NCBI GenBank assembly: GCA_023374045.1
Contig: CM041776.1
Coordinates: 344,595,636 to 344,659,635 of the forward strand
Source: Limonium bicolor
Lineage: Eukaryota; Streptophyta; Magnoliopsida; Caryophyllales; Plumbaginaceae
Direction: 5' to 3'
Length of the DNA: 64,000 nucleotides
The notes beneath the pieces were generated by a model. The model did not search any database. It had not been told where the DNA came from and was given only the letters and a program-made list of their open reading frames with translations. Below, piece by piece: positions 34,351 to 45,578 of the stretch. Numbering within the stretch: position 1 is the stretch's first letter; each line of letters starts with the position of its first letter. Both the position numbers and the translations under genes were made by a program.

Positions 34351-35482
34351 CAGCAAGTTACTACAAGTAACCACTTCAAACACAATCACCACTTAGGATC
34401 ATTGTACTAGAGAATCTGAGAAATCAAGATGAAAGCAAATTATGAAGCTTACCATGAACGTCAATGTTCCAGCCTCGGCAGCCAGAATTCCACCAGACAT
34501 AGGAAAATATAACATAACAGGGTGCTCCCACTCACCTGCATGAACAGTAACTTCAAGAAGCAGCAATCCTTAGCATCCTCACAAGGCAAGGCATGTTTGT
34601 CTATATCTGGACATACTAGAAGTTTTGGATGATAAAACAATTTGAGAGTGTATTAAACATAATGATCACCAATTATCTACATAGAAAGTAGCACCTGTGT
34701 TTTCTTTCAACTCTTTCTCAGATACAATAGGAGAAACCTTCTTGATGTTTGTACATCAATTGTGGACGAATCAATAAATAACCATGGCTGTGAAGGTCTC
34801 CCCTTTAGGAGCATCCCACTTGACCCTGTATACACATTCAATACTTGCATTAAACAAAATATAAGAAATAAGTACTGATAAATAAGCAGGAACAAAAATC
34901 ACACTGATTCACGGCAAAAGCTTTGTTGTCCATTCTTCCATAGTACTACAACAGAGGGAAGACACAGAGGGGATAAGTTGGATTATATTACCAGTTCCAG
35001 AAGGCGCACAAAAGAAGAGAACGAAGAGGGAAGAAACAGAGAGGAGAATGATGAATGGCAAGAAATGCAAGCATAAGAATCAATATCATGTACATTTAAG
35101 ATCATTTTTCACCCCCACAAAGAAACAGAACTTGAGCACATCAAGGAAAAATGGAACCAGGGGAGATATGAGTATTCGAACTAAAGAAATATCGAATGTA
35201 CCTTGAATTAAGATATGAGTAGTGATAACAGATGTCACTTATGGAAGGATGATGATGTACATTGTATTATGCATAATTAACTTGAGAAGATTACTTAGGT
35301 AGAGTTCAAGTAAAAGTAAATTCGAACATGGAAATACACTAGACAAGTTCTAGATATATAGTAAGCAGGCTTCCTTAGCCTTTAAAAAATTTGTTTGTTA
35401 TTTTTCATATAAACCCAGTTTACATGAGCCTAAATCAATTATCTAAGGAACATAATGTCCAGCAGAAACATATCCTATGTCA
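34351..35482. other. Introns or flank with exon-like fragments
   Basis: On the minus strand, 34441-34560 reads GEWEHPVMLYFPMSGGILA and further to a donor ATG|GTAAGC, and 34720-34830 reads VKWDAPKGETFTAMVIY before a stop. Both look like decayed exons of an unrecognised gene. The block 35171-35369 is half of an inverted repeat with 55652-55850. Confidence 0.4.
35171..35369 (+). repeat. 199-bp repeat, inverted copy at 55652-55850
   Basis: Both copies are exactly 199 bp and colinear with only a few substitutions by eye (for example one near TTAAGATATGAGTAG). The shared ends are AGTATTCGAAC and ATAGTAAGCAGG. Confidence 0.9.
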
Positions 35483-36335
35483 TCAGCTTTGTAGATAACA
35501 AACTCCATAACAAAAACAATAGTTCAAGAACTCCTCACAAGCTAATTTATAATTTCTCCTAATGCTTTGTATTTTTGCTGCACAATCTGAGATAGAAACA
35601 AGCTGAGAGTCTTTCCTTATCCTTAACCTCAGTCTTTCACAAAGGCGTGCAAGGGAATCAGAGCTGGTCCTGAATGCAACATCTTCAATCTCATCAGCAT
35701 TTGCCATATTAATGCTATTTGCAAGACTGAATTCACACAACTCCTTTATAGAGCATGCATCAGTAAAAAAAAAAAAGTAAAATATTCTCCACCAGCAGCC
35801 AGCTTCTTCACTTGACCAACCCACCTACAAGCAAAACAATTTGCCAATAATTACATAACCAGAGTTCTAGCTAAAATCAAATACAAGCAAAAGTTAGCAG
35901 TTGTCATTGTAGAAGAACTGGAAAACATTAATATCACGTGACAGCAGCCTGGCATGGCTTGCCGGATAGTCTTTTATTCTCCATTTTTCGTTATTACAGC
36001 ATAAAGTTCTTCGTTTTTCACGTTACATAATTATAAGCCAGAACAAAGGTCTAAGAATATACTATATATCTAAAAGCAAAGAGAAATTGGGACAAATAAA
36101 GCATATCAAACCCACAACTAACTTAAAGAGGCTGTCCACAACCATCTTACCAATCAACGGGTGAAGGATACCAAGCATAAGTGGACTTCTCATTTGCAGC
36201 CTGGCCATAGCTATTATAGCCCCACCCATGAATTCTCCCACCTTTAATGCAAATAAGAGTGTGACGATGACCACACACAAGAAGTTCAACACCATTTGTG
36301 GGATGTTGTGGCATAATATTTTGCTCAGTGCATTT
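35483..36335 (-). pseudogene. RCC1-repeat protein, C-terminal two exons
   Basis: The upstream exon (about 36335-36151) encodes VCGHRHTLICIKGGRIHGWG and YNSYGQAANEKSTYAW, an RCC1 blade with its GWGxNxxGQ signature. A donor (GTAAGA) follows at 36150. The next exon begins at 35824 and joins in phase as PVDWWVGQVKKLAAGGEY, then TDACSIKELCEF and SSDSLARLCERLRLRIRK, ending TGA at 35485-35483. This C-terminal pattern is known from plant RCC1/UVR8-like proteins. Both exons are open, but a poly-Phe run from an A-tract (near 35765-35776) replaces the usual blade end. No other RCC1 blades were found upstream, so I treat it as a gene fragment. RCC1 propellers bind chromatin or GTPases; a role here is not inferred. 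Confidence 0.6.
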
Positions 36336-38378
36336 TTTAGCCTCTCATTATCGCACTAGTAAATAAGCAGTATATAAACACACATGAACTCACAACTTTC
36401 TTTTTTTGCTCAAAAATTTGTGTAGCATCTCTTACTCATCTATCAAATTCTATCATATAACTAAGCTTCATTTTTGCCACCTCTTTGTTTACATACAAAT
36501 GCCGACCTAGAGGTACTAGAATGATCAATTGAGTACCGGCAACAAATTGTATATAAAAGAGGCAAGGAAGTTGGGTCAGGGTTTACATATCCCAGTGATT
36601 ACTTAATAGGCTAACCCATAAATTATCATCGCATATGTTCATTTTAGTACCAGTATAACAAAGTGAAAGTGATTTTATAATTGCTCATCACATTAGTTCA
36701 AGCACAAACTAACTTTGCATATAGTCAAAGTTCTAACTGTATTCATAGGTTGTAACAGTAACAACAGAAAAAAATAAGAGCAATAAGGCGATGGTAACAC
36801 AGAATTAGGCCACTCTTCTAGATGTAGCGGATGATTAAGTGGATGCTTCATAATCTATGGTTTCCTTCAGATATACGTTGTCTACCTACATTTACCCAAA
36901 ATAAACTATCTAGCTACGAAAGTCTTATTCCAATTACCTTCAGTAAGCTAATGCCATATATCATGTAAATGACCACTATGCTGCTTATTGTATACTTAGA
37001 CAGACCAAGAGAAACAATGTCATGCTGAAATCTGAAAGAAGAAATGCTGGAAGAACAGAGATTAAAACAGATAAAGAAAACTGAAAACAAACATAGATTT
37101 AAGCATTCACAAACAGCTGTAACAGATTGAGTATTTATGGCACTTTAATGTTCACGATTAACTTCTTTTTCAGATTGAAACATTGCCTAACAGATTGGAT
37201 ATCACAACTCGGCAATATAGTCTGTCAACAGATAATAACAATCCACTAGAACTGGGTCATTTAAGCTGTTTAGAAACAAACACAATAGAAACAATAATAC
37301 AGCAGCAAAGCATAGCAGAGCAGAAGTGTATGAAATTGACCATAAGCTAATATTTACTTGCTGTCATAAATAAGTACAGCAGCGGCATCATTTATCTATG
37401 ACACGTTCCAACAATTGAGAGTAATGAACTGAAACAAGTGAGGTCAAATTTCAAGTACTAGCATGACTATTAAAGCTGTCAAATGTAAAAAAGAGCAGAA
37501 GAAGTAGCAGCATAGTAAAGCAGATGATTCAAAGTGGGAGCGGAACCTAAATCCAGATAGTAGGTACAGAAATAAGCACTTATCAATCACTATGGAATCA
37601 ACCAAGTAGACAAGCTAAAGACCACTCTAGTTGGTCTCACATATGATCTGATGAAATCGATGACGTAGTAAAGAAGCACGAACTTAGATTAATCTGAACC
37701 AATCTGCACTAATATTCACAAAACTAAAATAAGGAAATCGAACGAAACAACAAGAGCATATAGGGTTGGTGTCTGTACCAATTGAAGAGTAGCGAAGCAA
37801 CCTGCCATTATCGAAGAAAATAAGATACATGAGAAATTTCTGCATTCTTCCTAATATCAACCAACTTAACCTCATACAAGTGAAATTTCTGCAGTCTTCC
37901 TTTCAGTAGTCTCGTCTAAGAATCCATTGACGAAAGTCACAAGTGCCTGAGCGCATTATGCAAAAATACATGGGTGAGCGCATTGTGCAAGACAAACTGA
38001 CAAATTCAAAGCATTTCAATTACCAACATCTAACAAGTTTAGAAACTGAAAATATGGTACTGGCTGACCCCACCAAAATCGATAAGAAAGACAAGATAAA
38101 GGGATAGTGATCATACCCATGACCATGCTACAATCAATGTAATAAAAACTAGCACGTATCGTCAAGCAATGATGAAATTGCAGCAAGTTAATGATTAATA
38201 GGAGATAAGTCCCTAGTTGATATGGTGTTTGGACAACTTTATTAAAGATGCTATTAGCATATTACTCTACCAACAAAAAGGACCCATCTGTGGACCTCTC
38301 AAATCATTGCAGCAGACAAGCTTCATATTGAATAGAGCAACACTTAAATATTGGATAGCATCGTCAACAAGATAATGC
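36336..38378. other. No coding sequence recognised; contains a 174-bp duplicated block
   Basis: Intron-like AT-rich DNA. The segment 37805-37978 recurs in direct orientation at 52360-52533. No RCC1 blade or other domain could be read on either strand. Confidence 0.5.
37805..37978 (+). repeat. 174-bp repeat, direct copy at 52360-52533
   Basis: Both copies are 174 bp with few differences. They start CCATTATCGAAGAAAA and end at GCAAAAATACAT followed by GGTGAG. The pair brackets the retrotransposon and about 5 kb more. Confidence 0.9.
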
Positions 38379-38741
38379 TTAAGTCATCACCAGCTTACGT
38401 ACAATTGTTGTCGCATTATATTCAGAAGGTGAAAGTGAACTTTGGGAGTATCTTTCCAGCGCATATAAATTCTTTCCTAAACCCTCAGCTTGATATGGTT
38501 CACATCCAGGGAAATCACTTTTCAACTCCTGTCTTTGACGTTGAATATAAGGCTTCAAAGATTCAAGCTCGTCTAATACAGGTAACAACTTCTACAAAAT
38601 TATTGTCATTTAGCAGATGAAATATTAGACAAAACAGAACAAGTTAATTGTGCATTATCACCTTAAGCTTACCTCTCTGTAGTCTGTAAAGTTTCCTCTC
38701 CCTTTGATGCAGGCTCTAGTAATCTCGATGGAAGGGAATTG
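38379..38741 (-). pseudogene. Unrecognised gene fragment cut by the retrotransposon
   Basis: On the minus strand, SLPSRLLEPASKGEETLQTT is followed by a donor GTAAGC (near 38675). A second exon near 38585 reads LLPVLDELESLKPYIQRQRQ, then ELKSDFPGCEPYQAEGLG. The composition is that of an ordinary helical host protein, but I do not recognise the family. The upstream exon stops at 38741, the last base before the LTR, so the 5' part of the gene is separated by the insertion. It may belong with the RCC1 fragments on the same strand or be independent. Confidence 0.45.
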
Positions 38742-40446
38742 TGTAACACCCCTAATCCTAAACCTGTAATAACGTCGCAAGTCGTAGCATAACAAAATAT
38801 AATTCGCAGCGGAAAATAAAACTATCTAACGTTGGTGTTACACGCTGTCACTCACCCATGTGAGTGACAAGGCATCCTTACTCCATCCATCAACTTCAAC
38901 TCCTCGCAGCTGTGATGAACAGATACTGAGCACTCTTAATATTACAACCAAATCCAAACTTAACAACTGAGCAACTAAACCAAATACAAAAACCTTCAAA
39001 GTACAGTACATAAATAAACTTAAAAGTGTTTATTGGAAACACATCAGCTTCCCTGTTCCCCGCACTCCGGCTTGCGTCTTCAATCAATAACCTGAAATGT
39101 TTTACCCATTGAAGGGCTCAGCAAACGATATGCTGGTATGCTAAATGTAGTCCTAAGTCATCTAGATTCCTTAAGTCGTTTAGCCATCTTGATATTAGAT
39201 TCATTACATGATAATCCATTTTACAACAATAGTAATAACTGTAATGTTAATAAACACACAATAGTTCACCTGTCAATATCATCACAATAATCAACAACAA
39301 CCAAATTATCAATGACCAATAATCAATAACAGTAACCAAACAAGATACACGTATTAATTAACTGTACTTGTCAGTTGGCCACATGGCCCTTATTCTTTTT
39401 AACCAATCACTTAAACCTTCCAATTACTTTCCGCCTCAGGCGTCATGTTAAGACAACCCTTAATAACTTAATAATGGACAGTAGTCCCCGGGGTTCCAAA
39501 GGAACCGTTACCAGCTGACCTTATGGCCCTGGATAATTATTTTGACCGATCCGGTCGAACCTGTGCACCAACAGCAATGCCCTCTGCCATCGTCGAATTT
39601 GGACAATGGATTCCCTTGAGTGACTCTTGATATAGTCCCTCGTAGTGATCACGATGCGCAACCAGAAAGTCGAAACAGTCTGGATTCCTCTCTTTATAAG
39701 TTAGCCCTTTAATCAGTGATACAATAACCAATCCTTGAGTTAAGACTATAACAGTTAACCATCAATTAGGTTCTTGTAATACCTAAAGGTCAGTCTTGTT
39801 CCAGTATAAGTGTATGAACTTCCAGTCATAAGACGTTTGCGTAAAATAAAACGCATTTGTGTTGAGCAATACAATATACAATATCAAATACAGAAATCAC
39901 AGATATCGCTCTTAACAATTAAGCACACAACGTCTGGACCTTAGGAAAATCCTTAGGACATTCAGACCGCACAATTAACATACGTTCACCGTCAAACAAT
40001 GCTAGTGTGATGTATCACGCTTATCTTCTACCTCTTCCGAAGCTCGTATCTCGAAACCCGTATCTCTGGAATATACCACTCTACATTAGCGTTTATACCC
40101 CGAGTCTACTTAACCATGTTAAAATAAGTTCTAACCCTTCCTCAATAATTAACCATTTATTTCGTTACTTGTTTAGCTCAGGTCTTCCTTTAAAGCTTGG
40201 GATTTAATTATACTCTATAGTTGTAAGAGTATATTATTTAGTAGAGTAATAATATTTATTACTTAGAGATTTAGTTCCTAATAGCCCATGTTATTTATCA
40301 AGGTTATTTTGATTTGTGTATTCGCATACACACATATACATACTGATATATGTATATATATAGTTCATTACTATATTTGTTTGACCAGATTATTTTTCAA
40401 CCTTTGTATATCTATATACTCACCTACATATGTATCGATATATATG

Positions 40447-40480
<34 letters not shown>

Positions 40481-40643
40481 GTGTAGTTCATTGCTATACT
40501 TTATTTGACCAAATTTTATTCCAACCTTGTATATTTATATACACACATACGCACGTATCGTTATATATACATTTATATATAGAGCATAGTTTATTAATAT
40601 ACTTTGTTTGACCACATTATACTTCAACTTTTAATTACATACT
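38742..40643 (-). repeat. 3' LTR
   Basis: On the minus strand it ends ...GGATTAGGGGTGTTACA at 38742. It differs from the other LTR by scattered substitutions and small indels (for example TATGCTGG vs TATGGTGG near 39130). The far portion (40290-40640) has TA/CA microsatellites and three degenerate units of about 115 bp sharing GTTTGACCA. Confidence 0.88.
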
Positions 40644-40716
40644 ATTTTGCCATTATGGACTCTTGATCCTTATTAGGATTTCACCTGTTTACTCGCCCAT
40701 TTAATGGGTTCTTAAC

Positions 40717-41589
40717 GGTGGCCACCGAATCCGAATCTACCCGGAACCGGCGAATCTACCCGGAACCGATTGGAACCGGAACCGGCCGGAACCGGGCCGG
40801 AACCGATTCGGAACCGGAACCGCCCCCTTGCGAATCGAATCCGAATACAAGTTTTGAGATTCGGGACCGAACCGGGACCGGAACCGGAACCGGAACCGCC
40901 CGGAACCGCCTGGATTCGCATCGGATTCGGAACCGTGGAACCGGAACCGGAATCGGAACCGGTGGAACCGGAACCGCCCCGGAACCGGTCAAAGTTACCG
41001 ATGGAATCACCACTTAGGACTTCTATTTTGTATTGTAATCTTTTAGAATGTATTAGTATTACTTTCTTTCCATGTAATCTTTTAAGACTTCCAAATTGAA
41101 ATCATGTAACCTATTAGTAGCTGTACTCTTTTTCCTTATTAGGGTTTTCCCAATGGGTTTTTACCTAATAAGGTTTTAACGAGGCAGTGAATCATATAAT
41201 AAAATCCGCTTTGCTCTTTAATTTTTGCAAATTCAATACAAAAATTTAAGTCTTTGGTTCTTACACATTTAAGATTATAAACTTGAGGAATAACCTAGCT
41301 AGAGTAAAGTGGACGAAAAGAGCAACATGTGCGCGCAAACGGATCTAAAATCGGAGTTAAAACGAAGAAACTGGAGCCGATCGAATCTTTCCAGAACCGG
41401 TCGGAACCGCCCCGGAACCAGTCGGAACCGGAACCGCTCCGGAACCGGTCGGAACCGTTGATTTGAGCGAATCCGAAGCGAATACAGAGTTCCGGAACCG
41501 GAACCGCCCCGGAACCGCCCAGGACCGGTTCCGAATCCGAATACACATTTTCCGGAACCGGAACCGGTGAAACCGGAACCGTGGCCACC
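40717..41589. mobile_element. Nested element with GGAACCG-rich ends
   Basis: GGTGGCCACC (40717-40726) and GTGGCCACC (41581-41589) form short inverted termini. Both subterminal blocks (40727-40990 and 41370-41575) are almost entirely ACCGGAACCG repeats with CCGAATCCGAAT phrases, while the centre (41000-41360) is unrelated. The architecture parallels the hAT element at 16168-17009, but no clear 8-bp duplication was found. Its centre includes a phrase like a copia LTR end (CCCAATGGGTTTTTACCTAA near 41150). The long Gly/Ser or Thr/Gly frames here are repeat artefacts. Confidence 0.65.
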
Positions 41590-43245
41590 ATTAGTTCTCA
41601 TGCATTCCTCGTTTAGTTGACTATTGGCTCTCTCATCTTTCAGAAGGTTCCCTTTTATACTATTGTATATTAATCACTCCTTTGTGGAGTCACGACTTTA
41701 GTTGTGCTGTATTTAAGGTTTTTGGTTCCTCTAGTCTCGTTGGTTAAACTGAGACCCTTCTTGTTATTTCATTCGAGGTGGTTGTTTGCATTGGTCTGGA
41801 TTTGTATCACTGACCTTGGCACGAAGTTGACTACTTCTCGTTTTTTCTTACACTACTTGTCTATATGTATGGAATATCCTACTGCTAAGTTACTACTTAT
41901 TTGACTATTTTTTTTAAAAAAATAAGTCTGTCAAGCACATAAGCTCTTATGGAGTGCGGTCGTTCCATACTTGTTTTTACATATTTTCGTAGTGTCTGTC
42001 GCACAGTTACAATCTTGTGAAATATTCATTTGCCAATCTCTTTCTCAAACAGTATTGGTGTGTCCCAAAGGGATTTTAGGTTCCCTGGGTCTCTTGCCTA
42101 ATGGGCATGATTACGTATTTTATGTTTAGTAAGTGTTTGCAATATTGCATCCAAATAGTTTGGTTTTACTATAACTATACGAGGTGGTTCCTCCTCTGTC
42201 ATTGTTTTCGACATATGTTCGCTAATGTCTTAAAGGGGTTCATTCGACCACTTGTATTGGAAGTCATACTGTTATCTGGTTTTTGTGTGTGCCGTCTAGC
42301 GTTTGTTCATTATTTCTCATTCTTATATTTTACATGTTGTTTGTGGTACGTGTTTTTTTTCCTCCTAACTTACCCTATTTCCTGGGTTACACCATTTGTT
42401 GTAATTTCGGACTTTGTGGCGAAGGTTTATGTTTCCTTCTCTATGGAAATCCTTGTCGTAGTTTGGTTTTAATCGGTTTTCATCATTAGTCGCTTCGTTT
42501 TAGATTTTGTTGTCCTTGTGGCATACCTTGGAAAGGTAGTCGGAGGTGGTAATTCCACTCTCCTGGGCTCGTGTGCCTCTAATAGTACATTGGGTATTCT
42601 CACTTAGGCTTGTGCCTTATAGTGTTAGACCTAGTGTCCTGTGTTATTGTTTAAGTTGGTGTCATTGTTTAACTTACATAATCATCATCACTGACATTCG
42701 TCACGTTAGTAGGTGACATGTCTTAAGCACGCACTTCTCTTTTTGTCACCTATGGTCTGGTGGTATACCGGTGACAATAACCATTCTCTTTTCGTGGGAA
42801 TTCCATTTCATGATCAATTGTGATCAACTGGGGTAACAATTTATGTTTCTTTTCTATCTTGACATTTGTTCGTTCTTGTTGGTTATGGTACTCCTTAGTA
42901 AGGATAATGCCTTGGATGTTTATTGTTCAAGCAGTCAACGCCAATTTGCGTTTGTGGCTGCAATTGGTTTAAGTGATATCCGCGTTACGGTATAGTGGGT
43001 TCAATCATTCTCTTGTTGTGGTCATCGTGTTTCTCGACGTTATGGTAGGTTCTTGCTCAGGCTTTTTGCCCTTGTTATTCTTACTGGATGTAGTGGTACA
43101 TGTGGTTTTCCATCTCGAACCTATTGAGGATTAACAGGTTTTTCCCCTTTTTCTAAGTATTTATTGTGTATTGGCGTGTGCCGTTATGGGCATAGTGTTG
43201 GCCCTAATTGTTACGCGGTCATTTTTCCACCATAATTCCCTATAT
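41590..43245. other. Retrotransposon interior, no domain recognised
   Basis: No gag-pol motif could be read on the minus strand. A 123-codon plus-strand frame at 42101-42472 is hydrophobic but has no family resemblance and runs against the element's direction. Confidence 0.45.
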
Positions 43246-44033
43246 GGTCCCGTTCGCTTGCTCCATTAATGTGGAAAATAAGACATTAATCTCCTTAATC
43301 TTTAATGCTGGATTGGACAGATACACGATTTGTGGGTTTTTGCTCGCGCAAATTGTCAGTGGATTAGCTTTATGATAGAGGTTGAAATTGCTACGTTTGA
43401 GAATTAAGCTCCCTTATGTGTTTCTCATTTATTCAACTTCTTACCCCTTTTCCCTCAATTTTTACTTGATTTGTACAATTTTGATTATCTCTCATTTGTT
43501 CACCTGCATCGAACGAAAACATTCAAGTGTTGAGCAGTAGCTGTTATCCATCATTCGCGCATTGAAAGAAAATACTCAAGTGTCGAGCAATAGTTGTTGT
43601 CCATCATCGGCCATTGAAGTGAAGGTTGTAGAAAACACTGTAGTGTATGCGTGAACCGAGAAAAAACGAGGGAAGAAGATAATGAAACCAATTCTTAACT
43701 TCAGTAGCAAGTTGTTCCGACGCTTCGACAACAACGAAAGAAAAAAAACAAAAGAAACAGGTTAGGAAGGAGGCGATTATCAAATATAGGAAACAACAGC
43801 ATGAACTGGAATGAACTGAAGGTTGAAGAAGCACTGACAAGTCTGAAAAGTAAAGAAAATGGGAGGAATGGAAACGAATATTCAAGGGGGCATTTGTGGT
43901 ATTTCATTGTTTCAATGTTTTGAAATTAGAAGCCGATCACCGAACGACCCAATCTCCTATGCTCCATTAAGGTGGGCTTAATCTATCAACATTAATGTGG
44001 CTCAAAATTTGAAGCCAACCACCGAACAGGCCC
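43246..44033. mobile_element. Nested non-autonomous DNA transposon, 788 bp
   Basis: The ends GGTCCCGTTCG (43246) and CGAACAGGCCC (to 44033) are near-inverted. Inner CATTAATGTGG blocks occur on both sides. The ends are like the 15055-16018 element, and the flanks are TAT (left) and TAC (right). No transposase is present. Confidence 0.6.
43515..43620. repeat. 53-bp tandem repeat, 2 copies
   Basis: Units at 43515 and 43568 share GAAAA, CTCAAGTGT or TTCAAGTGT, GAGCARTAG and CCATCAT phrases. It lies inside the nested element. Confidence 0.75.
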
Positions 44034-45040
44034 TACATGTTCAGGGTTGAACCGTTATTCACCAATATTCATTCTTGGTACCTTATGGTTACATTAGATG
44101 TGTTTTAGCTATTTGCAGCTGATATACTTCGGTTCCTTGTCTATTCCTATGAGATTAATTTGTGGCCACTTGTGGAGAGTTTCAGGAACCATCCGACCCT
44201 GATGTGATCAGTATCAGTGTTGAACTATCCTTCCACCCCAATTTGTGTTCAGCTTCCCTTGATCTGTACCGGATCAAGTTCCACCTCCCACGTCAATTTC
44301 AAATCATTAAATAATTTATCAATACATTATAGTGTTTGGCTCATGAGCCGATGTTAATTGTTCATTAATGTTTAATTGGTGTAGTTCGCTACAAGGTTGG
44401 TGTATGCCCTTTAGTTGCAGTAGTCGGACTCATCAGGTCCTTCTGAGGTTTGTAGGCCTCATGTTTTCAAGGGTTGTATGACCCTAATTTGTGACAGACT
44501 GTATTTATGGTGTTTGTACGAAGGTCGTACGAATATTTGATGTTTACCGGTAGTCATGGTATCATACCCTGTGGTCTACACGGTTTTCTAGTATTCGGTT
44601 GAAGGTGCAGCACTTGCTATGGCAAGTGCGCAAGGTAGGCGGAATTGTTAACATAATGATTTTTATAGCGCTTGCGGTAGCAAGTGAGCCAATGAGGTTG
44701 TGTTATGGGTTTTATAATTGTTGGTCTCGTGGATGTTCGGTCGGTTGAGTTCGGCCTAGGCAATTTGTCTTGAAAAGGGTAGTATTAGAGTTATTACGGT
44801 CCGTTAAGGTATAAGACGTTCTCTCGGGTAATTCTACTCCTAGGTTTTCTGGGTTAGGCTCTTTCTGAGTTTTGTTTTAGACTTCATCATGGTAGAAGAA
44901 GGTTGTCGACGCATATGTTCATGCAGTCAATTATTTAATTAAGGATGTGCGGTTACCTAGATCGCGCTGAGTACTAGTACCAGTGCCTAAGGTTCCCACA
45001 AAATTCGGGGTGCTCTGCCCCTGGTGACTCCTTTCCCCTT
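44034..45040. other. Retrotransposon interior, decayed
   Basis: Downstream of gag on the minus strand. A GCACTTGC...GCAAGTGC hairpin-like phrase occurs near 44610. No pol motif is seen. Confidence 0.4.
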
Positions 45041-45363
45041 CTAGTTGTTCGCTGTTATGTCGACCTTCTGGTCTTCTATAACTCTAACAGCCTTGAATGC
45101 CTTCTGGTGTTCCACAATGAATTTCTCTAGTGCGGCGGGGTCTGGTTCCCCTGAATACGTCGGTACTCTAGCGTCTGCAATGCTCTTCAACCAGTTGGTT
45201 TATCTGGGCAGCGGCGGGTGGGGTATGGCTCCCGCAAACTGAGCTCCTAGTTGTGCGGCGAAGGCTGCCATGGCTCTGCTAGGCCTGGTATCTCTGGGAC
45301 ATCTACCGGTGTCTCGCCACGGCGTCCACTGCTGCCTCCACGTGGTCTACCAGCTCTTGACAT
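45041..45363 (-). pseudogene. Retrotransposon gag N-terminus, frameshifted
   Basis: The minus-strand ATG at 45363 opens with MSRAGRPRGGSSGRRGETPV and runs to a stop near 45252. A shift just before this point restores MAAFAAQLGAQFAGAIPHPP, followed by WLKSIADARVPTYSGEPDPA and FIVEHQKAFKAVRVIEDQKV, ending TAG at 45043-45041. The pattern LPRQTNWLKS...YSGEPDP resembles the capsid start of plant gypsy gag proteins. Without zinc knuckle or pol the element could only move in trans. Confidence 0.65.
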
Positions 45364-45561
45364 CTATAGGATAGTATACTATTATTACTATTCGGTGTTA
45401 CACCGTTCTACATACACAATCATAAATATTTAAGAAAGCAAACTACTAGCAATAAAGATATCCCTAGGATTTTCTTTCTAGGTCACGAATCCTCACAGAC
45501 GTCTCCCGTATCCCAAAATTCCTATGCTCACTGTTCTTGACTCAGTATCTTCTTCATCTCC

Positions 45562-45573
45562 GCTCTGATACCA
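45562..45573 (-). promoter_or_regulatory. Primer-binding site for initiator tRNA-Met
   Basis: The minus strand reads TGGTATCAGAGC, the standard plant retrotransposon site complementary to the 3' end of initiator tRNA-Met. It lies 5 nt from the LTR end, fixing the element's direction. Confidence 0.92.
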
Positions 45574-45578
45574 CTTTT

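Noticed and set aside
40712..41601. Several overlapping Gly/Ser/Pro- or Thr/Gly-rich frames on both strands
   Set aside because: They are translations of the GGAACCG repeats in all frames, not genes.
42101..42472. Hydrophobic plus-strand frame of 123 codons
   Set aside because: It is antisense to the retrotransposon, rich in Phe/Val from T-rich DNA, and resembles no known family.
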